Assembly: GCA_030704615.1 (NCBI GenBank)
Contig: CM060731.1
Location: forward strand, 83,742,756-83,806,755
Reading direction: 5' to 3'
Source of the DNA: Takakia lepidozioides
Lineage: Eukaryota; Streptophyta; Takakiopsida; Takakiales; Takakiaceae
DNA: 64,000 bases
A program made the translations under genes and the position numbers. This document shows, piece by piece, positions 1 to 11,339 of the stretch. Every line of letters starts with the position of its first letter. The first letter of the stretch is position 1. The notes under the pieces were generated by a model. It saw nothing but the letters and a program-made list of their open reading frames with translations, ran no database searches and was not told the DNA's origin.

Positions 1-691
1 AGACGGCGACTAACGATGGGGCTACTCTTGTACCCGGCCTCTTGGTCGATAGAGTTTGAGTACGATAGGGACAGTGATAGAGGACTTAGTACGGCTGTGG
101 CTAATACATCTTGTAGCTATCTGGAGTTAGAGGGACCTATCCACCAGCTAGGGGGGCGATTGTGGCAGACTACTTTATTGTGCATATATGTGTGGTTTGG
201 TTTGGACAGCGATGTAGTTGTGTAGCGATACGTATGCGCACGACAGCTATCAAGTTAAATAAGCACAGTGTGAAAACGACTAGAATAAAGCTAGTTATTT
301 GTACTTAACACTTGGATTTAGGTCAAGTGTTAAGTCAGGTGTCAAGTTTAGTTTGACACCTGAACCGTCTTATCTTCACGAGAGTGGCAGTCGCGCAGCT
401 CATCTCTCTCGAGTTGAGCCTGCGCGACCGAGCTCCTTCATCGCTTCAGGACTGAGTGTGCTTATGATGGGAGTATAGGTTGTTGTGGGGTGGAGTCCCC
501 ATAGCTTGGGGTGCCCCTGGCTCGACTTCTATTTTAAAGAGTGATAGCGATGGATTCATGTTGTTTCTGGTGTGAACAGTGTGTCTCTATGCTTGTTTAT
601 CATTGTGGCAGACTACTTTATTGTGCATATATGTGTGGTGTGGTTTGGACAGCGATGTAGTTGTGTAGCGATACATATGCGCACGACAACT
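1..691. repeat. Degraded repeat DNA with an 85-bp direct repeat
   Basis: No gene is recognisable here. A segment at 161-245 (starting TGTGGCAGACTACTTTATTG) recurs almost unchanged at 604-688, in direct orientation about 440 bp apart. The second copy directly abuts a gypsy pol fragment. This could be the edge of a retrotransposon or a duplication made by an older insertion, but no LTR ends, primer-binding site or coding motif could be seen to decide. Confidence 0.4.
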
Positions 692-905
692 CTTTAGATC
701 CAAATCTGGGCTCGGCTCCCTATCGCCTTCTCCCTTCACTTCTCTAATGTAAAGCAAAAACTGGGGCTCGTGTGCCTCCTCCACGGCCCACTCCCTTGCT
801 GACAGAAGGTTTATTCGCCCTCCCACGGGTTTGGGCGTTTCCGACACTCGTAAGACCTCGCCACCATTCCCACATGGCAGCGTGACTACTCTTTTGCGGC
901 CACGC
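692..905 (-). pseudogene. Gypsy pol fragment (protease/RT junction)
   Basis: Read on the reverse strand, this stretch gives protein such as [20 protein letters not shown], nearly identical to the gag-pol junction of the gypsy element at 26,367-26,580 in this window. The DNA similarity includes the GTGGCGAGGT...TACGAGTGTCG block just before the pol frame. It is a roughly 215-bp orphan fragment with no RT catalytic motif and no LTR beside it. It shows that gypsy A belongs to a multi-copy family. It is surely non-functional. Confidence 0.75.
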
Positions 906-1296
906 TACGGCTTTCAATGAGTTCGTGGCTAATGAAAATTAAATTTTTTCTTGGGTCTGGCATTTGACTTATGTTATATGGAATGTACTTGTTTGTGTAC
1001 ATGCTTTGAAATTTTGTAATTATTTAAAATGACAATTTAAAATAGGGTCTAATTAATTGTTGCAAAAGAAAATTATAAAGAAAAATAGGGTGTTAGAAAA
1101 CATAGGGTTTACAATATTACCCAGAGATAGGGTGAAAAAAAATGCAAAATTTTAAAAATATAGCCTAGTATAAATATACCTTTGTACGCACGTGATATGA
1201 AAAAAATACATATAGTAACCCCCCCGTGGTAGCTGGAGGGGAGACTTGCCAGCAAAATTGCTCGTTGGGAAGGCAGGCTCCAAGAACGCCCCAGAA
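906..1296. other. AT-rich intergenic DNA
   Basis: A very AT-rich stretch with short open frames only. I see no protein similarity, RNA gene or clear repeat structure in it. Confidence 0.5.
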
Positions 1297-2400
1297 AAGT
1301 ATTCATTCCACAGCTTCTCCTCATCTCTGTTACCTATTTTTTGATATTTTCTTGTTGTCACATTGGCAGTATTATGTCAAAGTCACTCCAAACTAGATTC
1401 ACTCAACCAACTAACTTGCAGAATTGAACATGGATATTTAGGGCCGCTTTTGATAAGAGGTAAAAACAGGGTGAAATGTGCTGAAGAAGATGCCTTCGTT
1501 AGCTGTGCCTGATTTTATCAATGTGCCGCTGGTGCCAGTTGACCATCTACCCATGCAGACTTCTTGTAGCTATTGATCCACAGGGAATCACAGGTAATCT
1601 TGTGCTTGAAATCTGGCCCTCTTGGATGAATCTGGACCCACACTCTATCCTTGCTCCTTCAGCTATCCATGCCTCTGCACAAATCATGCATACATCCTTG
1701 CCTTGTTGCTAGCAGCTGACGATGACAGCCTACATTTGTTCTAGGAAACACCCAACTCAACTTATCACACTAGTTCCTATGCTCAATTGCATCTGCTACT
1801 CTCTATAATCCAACAGGCATTCACCTTCTTGCCTCGATTGTCCCACCATTGACTGGGGTCAGAAAAGTATTTATTCCACAGCTTGTCCTCGTCTCTGTTA
1901 CCTGTTTCTGGATACTTTCCCGTTGTTATATTGGCAGTATCATGTCAAAGTCACTCCAAACTATCAAAGGTTCACTCAGCCAGCTAACTTACAGAATTGA
2001 ACAAGGAAATTTAGGGCCGATTCTGATAAGAGGAAAAAACAGGGTGAAATGTGTTGAAGAAGGTGCCTTCATTAGCAGTGCCTGATTTTATCGATTGTGC
2101 CGCTACTGTTGCGGCTTCCACTTGACACTCTGGTTGTTGTACTTGTCCTTCCACAGGGAATCATAGGTAATTTGGAGCTTGAAATCCGGCCCTCTTGGAT
2201 GAATCTGGACCCCCACTCTATCCCTGCTCCTTCAGCTGTCCATGCCTCTGCACAAATCATGCATACATCATTGCCTTGCTGCTAGCAGCTGACAGTGACA
2301 GCCTATATTTGTCCTAGGAAACACCCAACTCAACTTATCACACTAGTTCCTATGCTCAATTGCATCTGCTACTCTCTGTAATCCAACAGGAATTCACATT
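1297..2400. repeat. Diverged tandem duplication, unit about 0.55 kb
   Basis: Two diverged direct copies lie side by side, about 1,297-1,860 and 1,861-2,400. Both start with AGAAAAGTATT.ATTCCACAGC and both contain the blocks ATGTCAAAGTCACTCCAAAC, AACAGGGTGAAATGTG and ATCATGCATACATCCTTGCC (or a close variant). The copies differ by scattered substitutions and small indels, so the duplication is old. No continuous reading frame is conserved between them, which argues against a coding exon. The function is unknown. Confidence 0.7.
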
Positions 2401-4500
2401 TGTGGCATGTCATTTGATAATCAACATACCCCCCATCTACATAGTGTTGCGAGATATACAAGATCTTTGACCTCATCAGAAGATCCTACTTCAGACCTCC
2501 AACCTGTATAAAATGCCCACATAAAAGTGACTGGGTATGAATCATGCTCACGACACTGTTGCCGAAAGATATGCACAAGTAAATGAAGCGTCTTACAGAT
2601 CTGGAGCACTCAATCTCTGGCAGCACTCCTATGCATCAAGCACACCCGTGCACATCACAAGAAGATAGTTCTTCCCAAAGATAGTAACAGGCCTCCATAC
2701 TTCAGCAGATCAGTAAATATTCCATTCAGATTCATTTGAAGCACACCTTTCTCCAAGCAGAACAAGCTAGAGAACATGTTGCATACCTACCTTGATGTAG
2801 CCACCATGGAATCAAAAGATGTGCAAAGAAAAGGCATAAGTCTCCCAGCGCACGACAGTGTCATCAAACTGAACCAAGAGCACAATTTGGCATCAAGAAA
2901 TCTGATAAGAGCAGGGCAGTTGAGGGCCATGACAGCAAGAAGCCCTCAGCACTTTCATATAGAACATGCATACCGCAGGGGAGGCGGCAGCTACCCCGAA
3001 CACGGAAATTCTGCCCTTCCACATATTCTGATATTTGCAAGATTTAAAGAAGGAACCCTGCCACCCACCTTCCACCCGCCTGCTCTTTATAACTTGGCTT
3101 CTGAAGCGAGTGCCTTCCAGTCTGAAGGTCCAACTCCCAAACATAATTCCCCCAGCCCAAAACAACCCGGGCAGTGAATAAGACCATGCTAAAAATGTAG
3201 AATCCATTCAGCTTTCAGTGCTCAAAGCAGGATGGACAAACTTCTTCACATCATAGATTAAGAAAAAGCCTCACCTTGCAATTGCGGTTGTCCCACCATC
3301 GTGAAGGATCTTTAAAAACCTCATGCCAGCTCTGCTCTGTGCTGCAAATTCAGGGCTGAGTCTGATGAGAGCGCAAAACAAGTTGAATAGGTCGAAGAAG
3401 AAGGTGCCCTCACCACATTGTCCTCGACCTTGTGTCATGACCCATCGACGATTTGACAGACCACCTCTTGTGTGTGCTGCTTATGTCTGTGGTCAGGTAA
3501 TGTCGGATTGCTCTGTAAGAACCACCACGGTGCAGCTGAGCGGGCAGAGATTGAAACACGGCCTGCTAAGACCAAGACGACTCTCCCAAAATCCTTGTAA
3601 ACATCACGAAGAATACCAAATCGTGGTACTAACAGGAGCTGAGAGCCCACATTTGCAGGATGGACAAACTTCTTCACATCGTACATTACGAAAAAGCCAC
3701 ACCTTGCGATCGCGGTTGTCCACCCAAGCTATGCATATCCTGCAGATCATCCCACGCAAACACAACAAAACGATCAAGTCCCATAACTTACTCATGCTGA
3801 ACGTAATCCCACAACCCTAAATCCATTTTGATCTAGATGGATGGATGTATTGCAGATGGATGGATTTTGGGTTTTCCATCAATCCATCCGTTTGGTTTTC
3901 CATTTATTGGTTCATCCATCCATTTTAATTTCATCCATTCATCTTTAAGTGAGTTTCAGGTAATGTAGTTATTTTAATTTCCACGATACCAAAGGGTATG
4001 ACGTAGTAGAGGGTATGAGTGGGCAAGTTGCCAGCAAGGCCTTTGCATTTTCATATTCATGCATTTTCAAAACTGGCAACCATTAGATTCACTTCCATCC
4101 CCCGCACCACAATATCTCAACCACTTAACCAATCATATGTAGACAGCTCATAAGTTGTTGTCACACACTCACCCTGTCACAGACTCACCCTGTCATTCAT
4201 CCATGTGATGATCTGGCAGAATGCATTAGAGTGAGAGTCATGAAGTCATATGTCCGTCTAGCAATATGCATACGTCATTCCAGTGTAGCCATGACCGTGA
4301 CTGGTAGTCATATCCACCATGCCAATATTCGTGGTCAAACATGGTTGACCTATGTTGCGCAGAGTCCGGAGTCATGCAGTTGCATATACGCCTTCCCCAG
4401 ACCTTGGTTATGACTTCAAAGGCATTTACGACTGCAAATGGCATTTCTACCACAAATTTGTCATGACTGCGCAACCATGGGAGTCGTATATGCCGCAATC
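2401..4500. other. Unassigned intergenic DNA with short duplications
   Basis: No recognisable gene. A block of about 70 bp beginning CAGGATGGACAAACTTCTTC is present twice, near 3,229-3,298 and 3,657-3,726. Around 3,830-3,950 is a low-complexity ATCC/GGAT-rich stretch. The longest open frames (2,776-3,177 plus; 3,323-3,820 plus) resemble no family I know and have frames of similar length on the other strand, so I do not call them genes. Confidence 0.4.
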
Positions 4501-4504
4501 TGTT

Positions 4505-5830
4505 TTAGTGTATATGCACAGGCACATGAGGAAGCAACTCGGCCTTGTATGTCAATTGTTTGTCCTCATCAGGTGGTGGGCTATCCTCTGCATGGTTATT
4601 TCCCTCCAAGAGCTCACCGCCCCAAGCCACCACCCCTGAAAATGCAGCCAATATGGGCATCATGTTCCTATGATCCACAGCTATATTCCCAATAAACCGC
4701 ACTGGGAGCAGTGCACGTCGGCCATCCCCTGACTGCCACTTCGGCCTATAGGACACCGTTTCCTCCGAAAAGTCCAGAGTAAATCCCATGGGGTACAACA
4801 CCACCCCACCAACAAGCACATCGTATGACATCGCATCCGTAACAATGGCTTTGGCTCTCATGACTGAGCCGTCCGTACGATGATCCGGCTACAATCGAAT
4901 GAAGAGCTCATGACGTGTGATACCTCGCGCCTTCTCTGAACCAAGATGTCTGAATTTGGAAAGGGCAAGGCTCCAAATCCGCCTCTATAAGGCCCAAGTC
5001 TGCAACTGCTGCGCTCCCCAACATCAATGGTTGTGCTATCGAATCCAACAAGACTCGCAGTGGCCTATACCTCCTCCCGGCTAGGCCACTCAACTGAAAC
5101 ACTCCATCTTGATTGTCCACCAAGACTACTCCAGGAGTCACCGTGCTGCGCTCAATGGCTGGTCTAGCTGGCAACTCCTGCAACCTTGCAGCTGCCGCTT
5201 GCCATGGCGCAGCTGTGGCTGACTTCACCCTCGAATCTAGGGCATCCATAGACTACACGTTATCTGCTATCTCCGCAGATAGTGCCGATGCATCACCACT
5301 CTTACAGAGTTTAGCTGCTAGTCTGAACACCGCAGCTGGCTGAATCCCCGCATTGCAATGGTCATTGCAGAAAATAATGGAGCTTGCCAAATTGCCGTAG
5401 CCGCCCCCAACAATGTATTGGCTGCACCTTGCTTTACAGCATCACTCACTGGCATTTCCCGAGCCACACCAACTCTCCCCAATGGCACTCTTGGCTCTAC
5501 CTCTGACATACTTGGACGAGCCAGCACCATCGATGGTGTGGTTGGCACTGTCTCGGCCTATGTGAAAGACTGGGGAAGCCTTGTTTGTCGATTTGGTTCC
5601 CCTCTCTGTGGATCAAAATCCACATCCGCTCCTCTTGGCTCAGGAGCACGAGTGGTTACTCGAGTGACAGCAGCAGCAGAGTCCACATGCAGTGGCCCTG
5701 CAAGTGCGGCTCCACACATGAAGCCCATACCAATCTGGTCTTCTCTAGGCATAGGAAGCGGCTTTGCAATTGGCCAAGGAACAATTGATTGAGGCAGACC
5801 TCGCGCAAGACCAGTTGCACGAAGCAGCAA
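4505..5830 (-). pseudogene. Retropepsin-type retrotransposon remnant
   Basis: Reverse-strand open segments (about 5,830-5,558, 5,548-5,318, 5,249-4,908 and 4,861-4,505) form a decayed retroelement polyprotein. The 5,249-4,908 piece contains RPLRVLLDSIAQPLMLG followed by an LEPCPFQIQTS stretch, and the last piece continues SYDVLVGGVVLYPMGFTLD and YRPKWQSGDGR. This is the fold and downstream signature of a retropepsin domain in long Ty3-like polyproteins. The catalytic D-[ST]-G triad reads D-S-I, and stops or shifts separate the pieces, so it is dead. Neither RT nor integrase is seen in the immediate neighbourhood on this strand. Confidence 0.6.
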
Positions 5831-5842
5831 TAGCTATACCAA

Positions 5843-6777
5843 ATGCAGGTGAAGCATGAAAGCAAGTTGCAAGAAGTGAATGCACTACATACGGAGTTGC
5901 AAACAGTGCATGATAGGATGGCCATACAATGTGCTACACTCACAACTATGCTTGACCAAGCTACAATAGAAATTAACAATCAAGCGGAAAGATGTACGAA
6001 GGCAGAGGCAGAGAATGTCGAGCAAACGAAACTCATTGTTGATATGAAGAATACAATCTGTCGCAATGAGAATACTTTCAAGCAATACAGGCAGGTTGAA
6101 GCTGACCAAGAGAGGTACATCCTGGAGTTGCAACAAACGCTCATGGTCAATAGAAATGAACTCTCTGTGGCTAACAAGGCTTGGAAGGAAGCCAATAATC
6201 TGGCTGCTGTATATGCGAATTTGGTTGAACCTCATGCGAAGCGCATGAAGGCTTTACAACAGCAAATAGATATGTACAGGCTCACAGAGGAACAAACTCT
6301 CAGGGGTATCACAAGCAACTTGGTGGATAACCACCTTATGCAGGTCTGGTTAGCACAAGGGCCGGTGAAAGGCAAAGCACCACGAAAGCTCACCCAAAGC
6401 GAGATGAATGAGCTCAGACTGCAAGTGCAGAACATTGCCACAATTACTATAGACAATGTCTATAGTAGGATAGCGGAATTACAGGAGGATGTAGACGGCC
6501 TGCAGACTCAGGTGGAGGACCTCACTTCAAATATCGACAAGAGAGTCTTTGTACCTGAGGAACAGCTGATGGCTTCTTATTTACAAGCCAGAACTTTGGC
6601 TTTTCAGGGGGTGCAGGAGATGCCAATGGTACAAGAGCCAGTGCCACCAACACCACAACAACTCACTGTGCCCCAGTAGCTGACCCTATTGTTACTACAG
6701 CTACACCACAACCACCACAGCCTGAGGTATGGGGGAATGCTGCTTTTAACCCACCTAAAACTCCTGCTGCACGGGAG
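5843..6777 (+). pseudogene. Coiled-coil ORF, 5' part (split by the transposon)
   Basis: From ATG 5,843 a 278-aa frame rich in Glu, Gln, Lys and Leu heptads reads through to a stop at 6,677-6,679. The pattern predicts a long coiled coil ending in a Pro-rich tail (EPVPPTPQQLTVPQ). One base off, the frame continues VADPIVTTATPQPP...NPPKTPAARE to 6,777, where the Mutator-like element is inserted. Removing the element and one target-site copy joins GAG at 6,775-6,777 to TAC at 21,143, and the frame stays open. The distal half (21,905-22,110) matches the ORF beside the 3' LTR of gypsy B near 34,400-34,640. I infer that this is an accessory 3' ORF of that retrotransposon family rather than a host gene. 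Confidence 0.55.
6770..6777. repeat. Left target-site duplication CACGGGAG
   Basis: The 8 bases CACGGGAG stand directly before the left end of the element and recur directly after its right end (21,135-21,142). An 8-bp duplication fits Mutator-like insertion (commonly 8-11 bp). Confidence 0.9.
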
Positions 6778-6862
6778 GAGGTTTGCTATTTCATGAGCAT
6801 GAGCGGCATGAGCGGCATGAGCAGAGTAGTAACACAATCGGTTTTCATGAGCAGAAGTACAA
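6778..6862 (+). repeat. Left terminal inverted repeat with CATGAGC motifs
   Basis: Starts GAGGTTTGCTATTTCATGAG and carries several copies of CATGAGC, mostly 9 bp apart (CATGAGCGG). The last copy lies near 6,845. The same arrangement, inverted, forms the right end at 21,075-21,134 and the other family termini near 42,190-42,271, 47,700-47,793 and 54,428-54,480. Repeated short motifs at transposon ends are usual transposase-binding sites; here that is inference. Confidence 0.8.
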
Positions 6863-7027
6863 ATTTCGAAAATTAAAAACAATAAAAAACAATAATTTAA
6901 TGCAATGTGTCAGGAAAAACAAATATATTATTCGGCCCCTTGAAGGGAAAATTGCACTTTTGACAGTTGTGCTCATGAAATTTCGTCTTCCGCTCATGCC
7001 AATTCCCAGCGACATGTGCAAATATGG

Positions 7028-7458
7028 CGCCGAATTTCGCGGTAATAGGGTCCGTAACCTGAAAAAACGGCGGCGTATTTCGCGGCAATAGGTCTGTCTG
7101 GCGAAAAATGGTGCCGAATTCCGCGGCTATAGGTCCCCTCATGACAGGTAATTCGGCGCCATTTTTCCAGTGCATGTTCGGACTTAGCCAGTTTTCGGCG
7201 CAAAATAGGGAAATTCGGCGCCATTTTTCCAGACACTGTACCAGTGCATGTTGGGACTTAGCCAGTTTTCGGCCCAAAAAAGAGAAATTCGGCGCCATTT
7301 TTCCAGACACGGTACCAGTGCATGTTGGGACTTAGCCAGTTTTCGGCCCCAAAAAGAGAAATTCGGCGCCATTTTCCCAAACACAGGTACCAGTGCATGT
7401 TGGGACTTAGCGAGTTTTCGGCCCCAAAAAGAGAATTTCGGCGCCATTTTTCCAGAAA
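7028..7458. repeat. Subterminal tandem array with half-palindrome GAAATTCGGCGCC
   Basis: About five units of roughly 74 bp. Each holds GGGACTTAGCCAGTTTTCGG followed by AAATTCGGCGCCATTTTTCC. Both motifs also occur in the array inside intron 6 of the cargo gene (17.7-18.5 kb), which ties the transposon end to the cargo gene. The open frames crossing this array in all frames are products of the repeat and not genes. Confidence 0.85.
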
Positions 7459-7610
7459 TGGCCCCAGAACTGCTTCTGTTGGATCTCAGTTTGAATGGAA
7501 TATTGCCTCATTCCAGGAGTTTTGGGGTGCATTTCATTACACTGCAAAAAAAAGTCTGATACAGCAAAATGCATTTGAAAATATCCATATGGAGGATTCC
7601 GTTTGCCCCA

Positions 7611-10600
7611 TCAATGATTTCTGGAATCCCTAAGGAGGAGTTTGTGCAGCTCGTTCACGCTCAACGCCGGTGCATGAATAAAGTCATCAATAGTCACGTT
7701 CATCCTCAACCTCTTCAGGTAAATGTAATACAGATGCTTGCACGGATAATACTTCGAACCCTTCTTTGCTTCCATCAACGAGAAGTCCGTACAGTTGCAA
7801 GTCGGCTCCACTCCAATCGTAATTGTGTATACATCGTCGCGTACAGCCGAGCCGGCCGTTGCCATCCGATACACACGCCCAAGGCCGGGTGGGGGTACGT
7901 CCACGGAGCTCTGAATAGTGCAAGCCATCCCAAGAGCATTGGCAATCCGAGTCTCATTCAACTTGTTGGGAGGGTGTCGTCTCTTCACTCTTCCGAATCG
8001 CATTGTGGGATGTGCAGAATTGTCCAATCCGTCTCTACTGGACCGAGCAGTATGCAATGGCTGGGTCTGAGGAACCGGAAATGCGTGGGCCGGGATGTCT
8101 GTGCGTTGCACCATTCGAAATCCTGCTGCAGATAGAGCATCCGCCTCATTCTGAGAGAGGCTGCAACCCGGTGCAACAGGCCAGACGCCCGGAGGCTCCG
8201 GCATTCCCTGAATCCCGTACTTGGGCTTGCCAAATACACAGGTCATTATGTCGTGCCTACAGAACCAAAATGTCTGCGTTGTGGCGTGAGCAAATGTGGG
8301 AGTCAAAAATCTGCCGCTGAAACAAGGTGCAGGTACAGCACCGTGTGGGTTCCTCCGAATCATCTCACCACAGCGTGCTCTCGTATCCACCCGGATGGCG
8401 CAACACTTCCCTCGAAATGCCGGCAATGTCCTCGCAATTCTCCACTGTGACTCTGACACTCTTGTCTCCACAATGGGAATGTTGTATTGCTTTACTACAG
8501 ATGGCTCGTTATGTTGCCGGGGCACGCGCCCTGTGCTCAAAGGAGATGGCGATCTTGAACGTGCAGGACTTCCGGTGCTCGACGAGACCTCCTCGGACAA
8601 CATCACCGGACCACGAGGGAGCGTGCGAATATTCTTGTCAGCTCGCCATGAATCCTCTTCTCCGCCAGGTGCCTCGTCAAGTCTTCGTCTCACTGGACGG
8701 GTATGAACATCTCCTTCCAAATGTTGGCCTCTTCGCAGCAATGGCGTGTCCCGAAGGCCCTCTCGCAAGGCCGCCGCCCACTTCCGAGGATTCTTCGATC
8801 TGGAGGCAGTCCGCATCAGCATTTCCTGCCTGTCCGGCCCCAAGCCCCACTGTTTCCCTTTCAAGAACTCGTTGTACCTGCATTGCTGCATAATTGACCT
8901 CACAATGTCCTCCGTTGTGGCAGTGAGGATGTCCACCAGATGCGCCGCAGAGGAGGCACGCCAGGAAGAGTGCACTGATTCGGCCATGTTTGTCGTGGGC
9001 ATGTCGGTGTCGGAGTCGAGACACATTTCCTGCACAAGCACATGTTGAGGTTACAAGCAAGTTACAAATATGGCCAAGAATAATATCCAACGGGACGCGA
9101 ATTCGTGCAACTCACCTCCCGCATATAGTCGCCGAACTGGAGGAAACGATAATGCCACCATGCTAGCCAACTGACCATTGCTCCTTCGTCTGATTTCCTT
9201 ACAGCACCTGACGATGTCCACCAAGCCCGTATGCATGCAAACTGTGTCTCTGCATCATCCAAGGTGGGAGCGCGCTTCCACGCAAGACACATGGAACGGT
9301 GCTCCTCTCTGAAATCTGGCGCCACGAGCCTGGTTGTGTACTGCGAAAGGCTCTGCAGAAAGTGGAACCCACAAGATCTCTCCTTGCCTTCCATGGGAAC
9401 ATTGGGGTCTTGCCCGTACACCCTTCGGATGGCAGCCCAATTTGCTTGTGCGTTGTCCGCCATGAAACCACGGAAATTGGGAGGGGGCAATCCCGCCTTG
9501 GCCATCTGTTCGTTTATTCCCTGCCAAAGAAGCATCTCCGATTGTGTGTCCTCTCCTTTCATCTCACAAATAGCAATTGTCATTAGCATCCTGCAGTGGG
9601 TGTCGTAGACATGTGCACCCATTGTCACCCACTGGTGATTTGTAATTCGCTTGATATGGTCGAACATGACCCAACTGTTTGACAAGTTCCCACTCGTCAT
9701 CCTGTCGACCAGTTCGACGCCACTGCCAGGTCCACACGTGGACATTTTGAATACGAAACAACGATCTGCCTCAGTCCCTTGTCCTGGAAACCTACTTCCA
9801 TGAATGTAGTCATATCCACATCGTCGCTTCACCTCCAGAATGGAGTGCATATCCGAGCCACGCCCAATTTTCTGTTTGCATGAGACAATGTGGTTTCGGA
9901 CATTCGGTGAACATACGTGGGACACCGACTCTAGCAATGCCTCCATTTCCTTCTCGTCGAGAGGAACTCTATCCGAGCCGTCTTCCGACATAATTCTGGC
10001 CAATGCCATCTTATGGGCGGCTTGGAGCTGTATCTGTTTGGGTTTGGCACCCGGTCTCAACTTAACCTCCTCCTGAACGAGCTGCTCTGCTTCGTGGGCA
10101 GCCTCCCGCGAGTTCCCCCTCGCCAATTTGTGACAATGGGAACCAACGTGTATGCAAGCTCGGGTGAGGTCAGGGAAACGGTGCAACACATAGAACTGCT
10201 TGGCATTACAAACAGACATGCAGTGTGGTGGTTCTTTGCAATGCGCACACTTAAATGTGGAGTTCGGAACCTTCTCCTGAGCTCGAAATGGTTGGTGAGC
10301 TGTGCCTGTCCAATCGGTCTCGTTCCTGTGACCTCTGGATTTAAAGTGGAAGCAAGTTGGGGAGAAACACCGCAACGCGCCCGCACAAACAACGTAGCGC
10401 ACCCGCACACCATCAAGCATCTTCATGCTGGTGGTTTTGGTAACGCACCAAGGATGACCGTCATGTTTTCTATCCATATCTGTCAACATTCCGGACGCCC
10501 TCGAGTAGTCCGCCCGAGGAGGGAACTCAAAGAAGATATTACCGTCGACGTCGGCGGGAAGGCATGTAACCGATTTAATTGCGAACTTGCTGTAGTCCAG

Positions 10601-11203
10601 CCCGGCCAGCTCCGACCGGTGTCCCTCCAGGTGAAGCCCTCGCAGAATTTCTAGAATAGATCGAACTGCGGTGCTCGTGCTGGGAATATGACTCCCTCCT
10701 CCACTGACGTCCATTGAGGACTTGCCTGATCTCCAGGACGACCTCGGAACTTCCATGACCTCGTCTGAGTCGGACAGGTTGTGAACAACCCGGTTCTCGG
10801 TCGTCTTCATGGATGGGTTCGGCTCTGGATTTACTTCGTTGCGGACTTCTCTCTTTGAGGTACCCACTCTCTGATTCGCGGATTGTTTCGTGGAAGGCGC
10901 CAGGATAGACGGTGCATTTGGCGGGCAAATGAAGTCCCCAACAGCCCTGTATATGACGCTGTCCGATGGTGGAACTCGCCATTCCCTGCCATCGCCGAAA
11001 TCATCGTGGAGCACAACAATACTCTCGACAACAAGGCCGTTTGAGTCCTTCCTTTCCTCCTCCAAAAAAACCGACCCCGGTTTCAGGTGGTATCGAACGC
11101 ACAGATATTTCTCCATCACCCGGCAGGTGTCCCCTCTGCACGGAAATGAAGCTCTATGCTCGTGAGGAGGGCAGTACACTGTAGCGCTCGGGTTTTCCGC
11201 CAT
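7611..11203 (-). CDS. MULE-type transposase with SWIM zinc finger
   Basis: Two exons: 11,203-9,116 and 9,029-7,611. They are joined across an 86-bp GT-AG intron (9,115-9,030) that restores one frame (...MRE|EMCLDS...). The product is 1,168 aa. I chose the ATG at 11,203 because the truncated paralog at 23,251 begins at the same place (MAPNS/MAENP). Visible parts are a conserved N-terminal region (residues 1-95); an acidic linker; a Cys/His cluster at about 250-357 (CAHC, PPHCMSVC, GSHCH) like FLYWCH/GCM-type fingers; a DDE-like core at about 475-660 with D515, D583 (FMADNAQ) and a C-x2-H (C611, H614); and a C-terminal SWIM finger C1107-x-C1109-x16-C1126-x-H1128. SWIM plus this core is typical of Mutator-like transposases, which cut and paste DNA at the terminal repeats. 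The third acidic residue cannot be fixed by eye. No in-frame stop is present, so this may be an active copy. Confidence 0.85.
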
Positions 11204-11339
11204 GGGAGATGTGCACACAAGACTGCCAGGATGGCGTGCGGGGAAGCTCCCTGGTAGAAGGGGGTGCAGCGATGGGAATGAATGCGATGCCGATTTGTCC
11301 GAGCGACGAAGCCTGATCCAAATCCAGGGAGCCAACTAT

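Noticed and set aside
2776-3177. 133-aa open frame as a possible gene
   Set aside because: No similarity to a known family, an equally long frame on the opposite strand and no splice or start context to support it.
7611-11335. hAT transposon, because of the 8-bp target duplication
   Set aside because: The SWIM finger, the C-x2-H after the second Asp and the protein layout are those of Mutator-like transposases, which can also make 8-bp duplications; no hAT dimerisation motif is seen.
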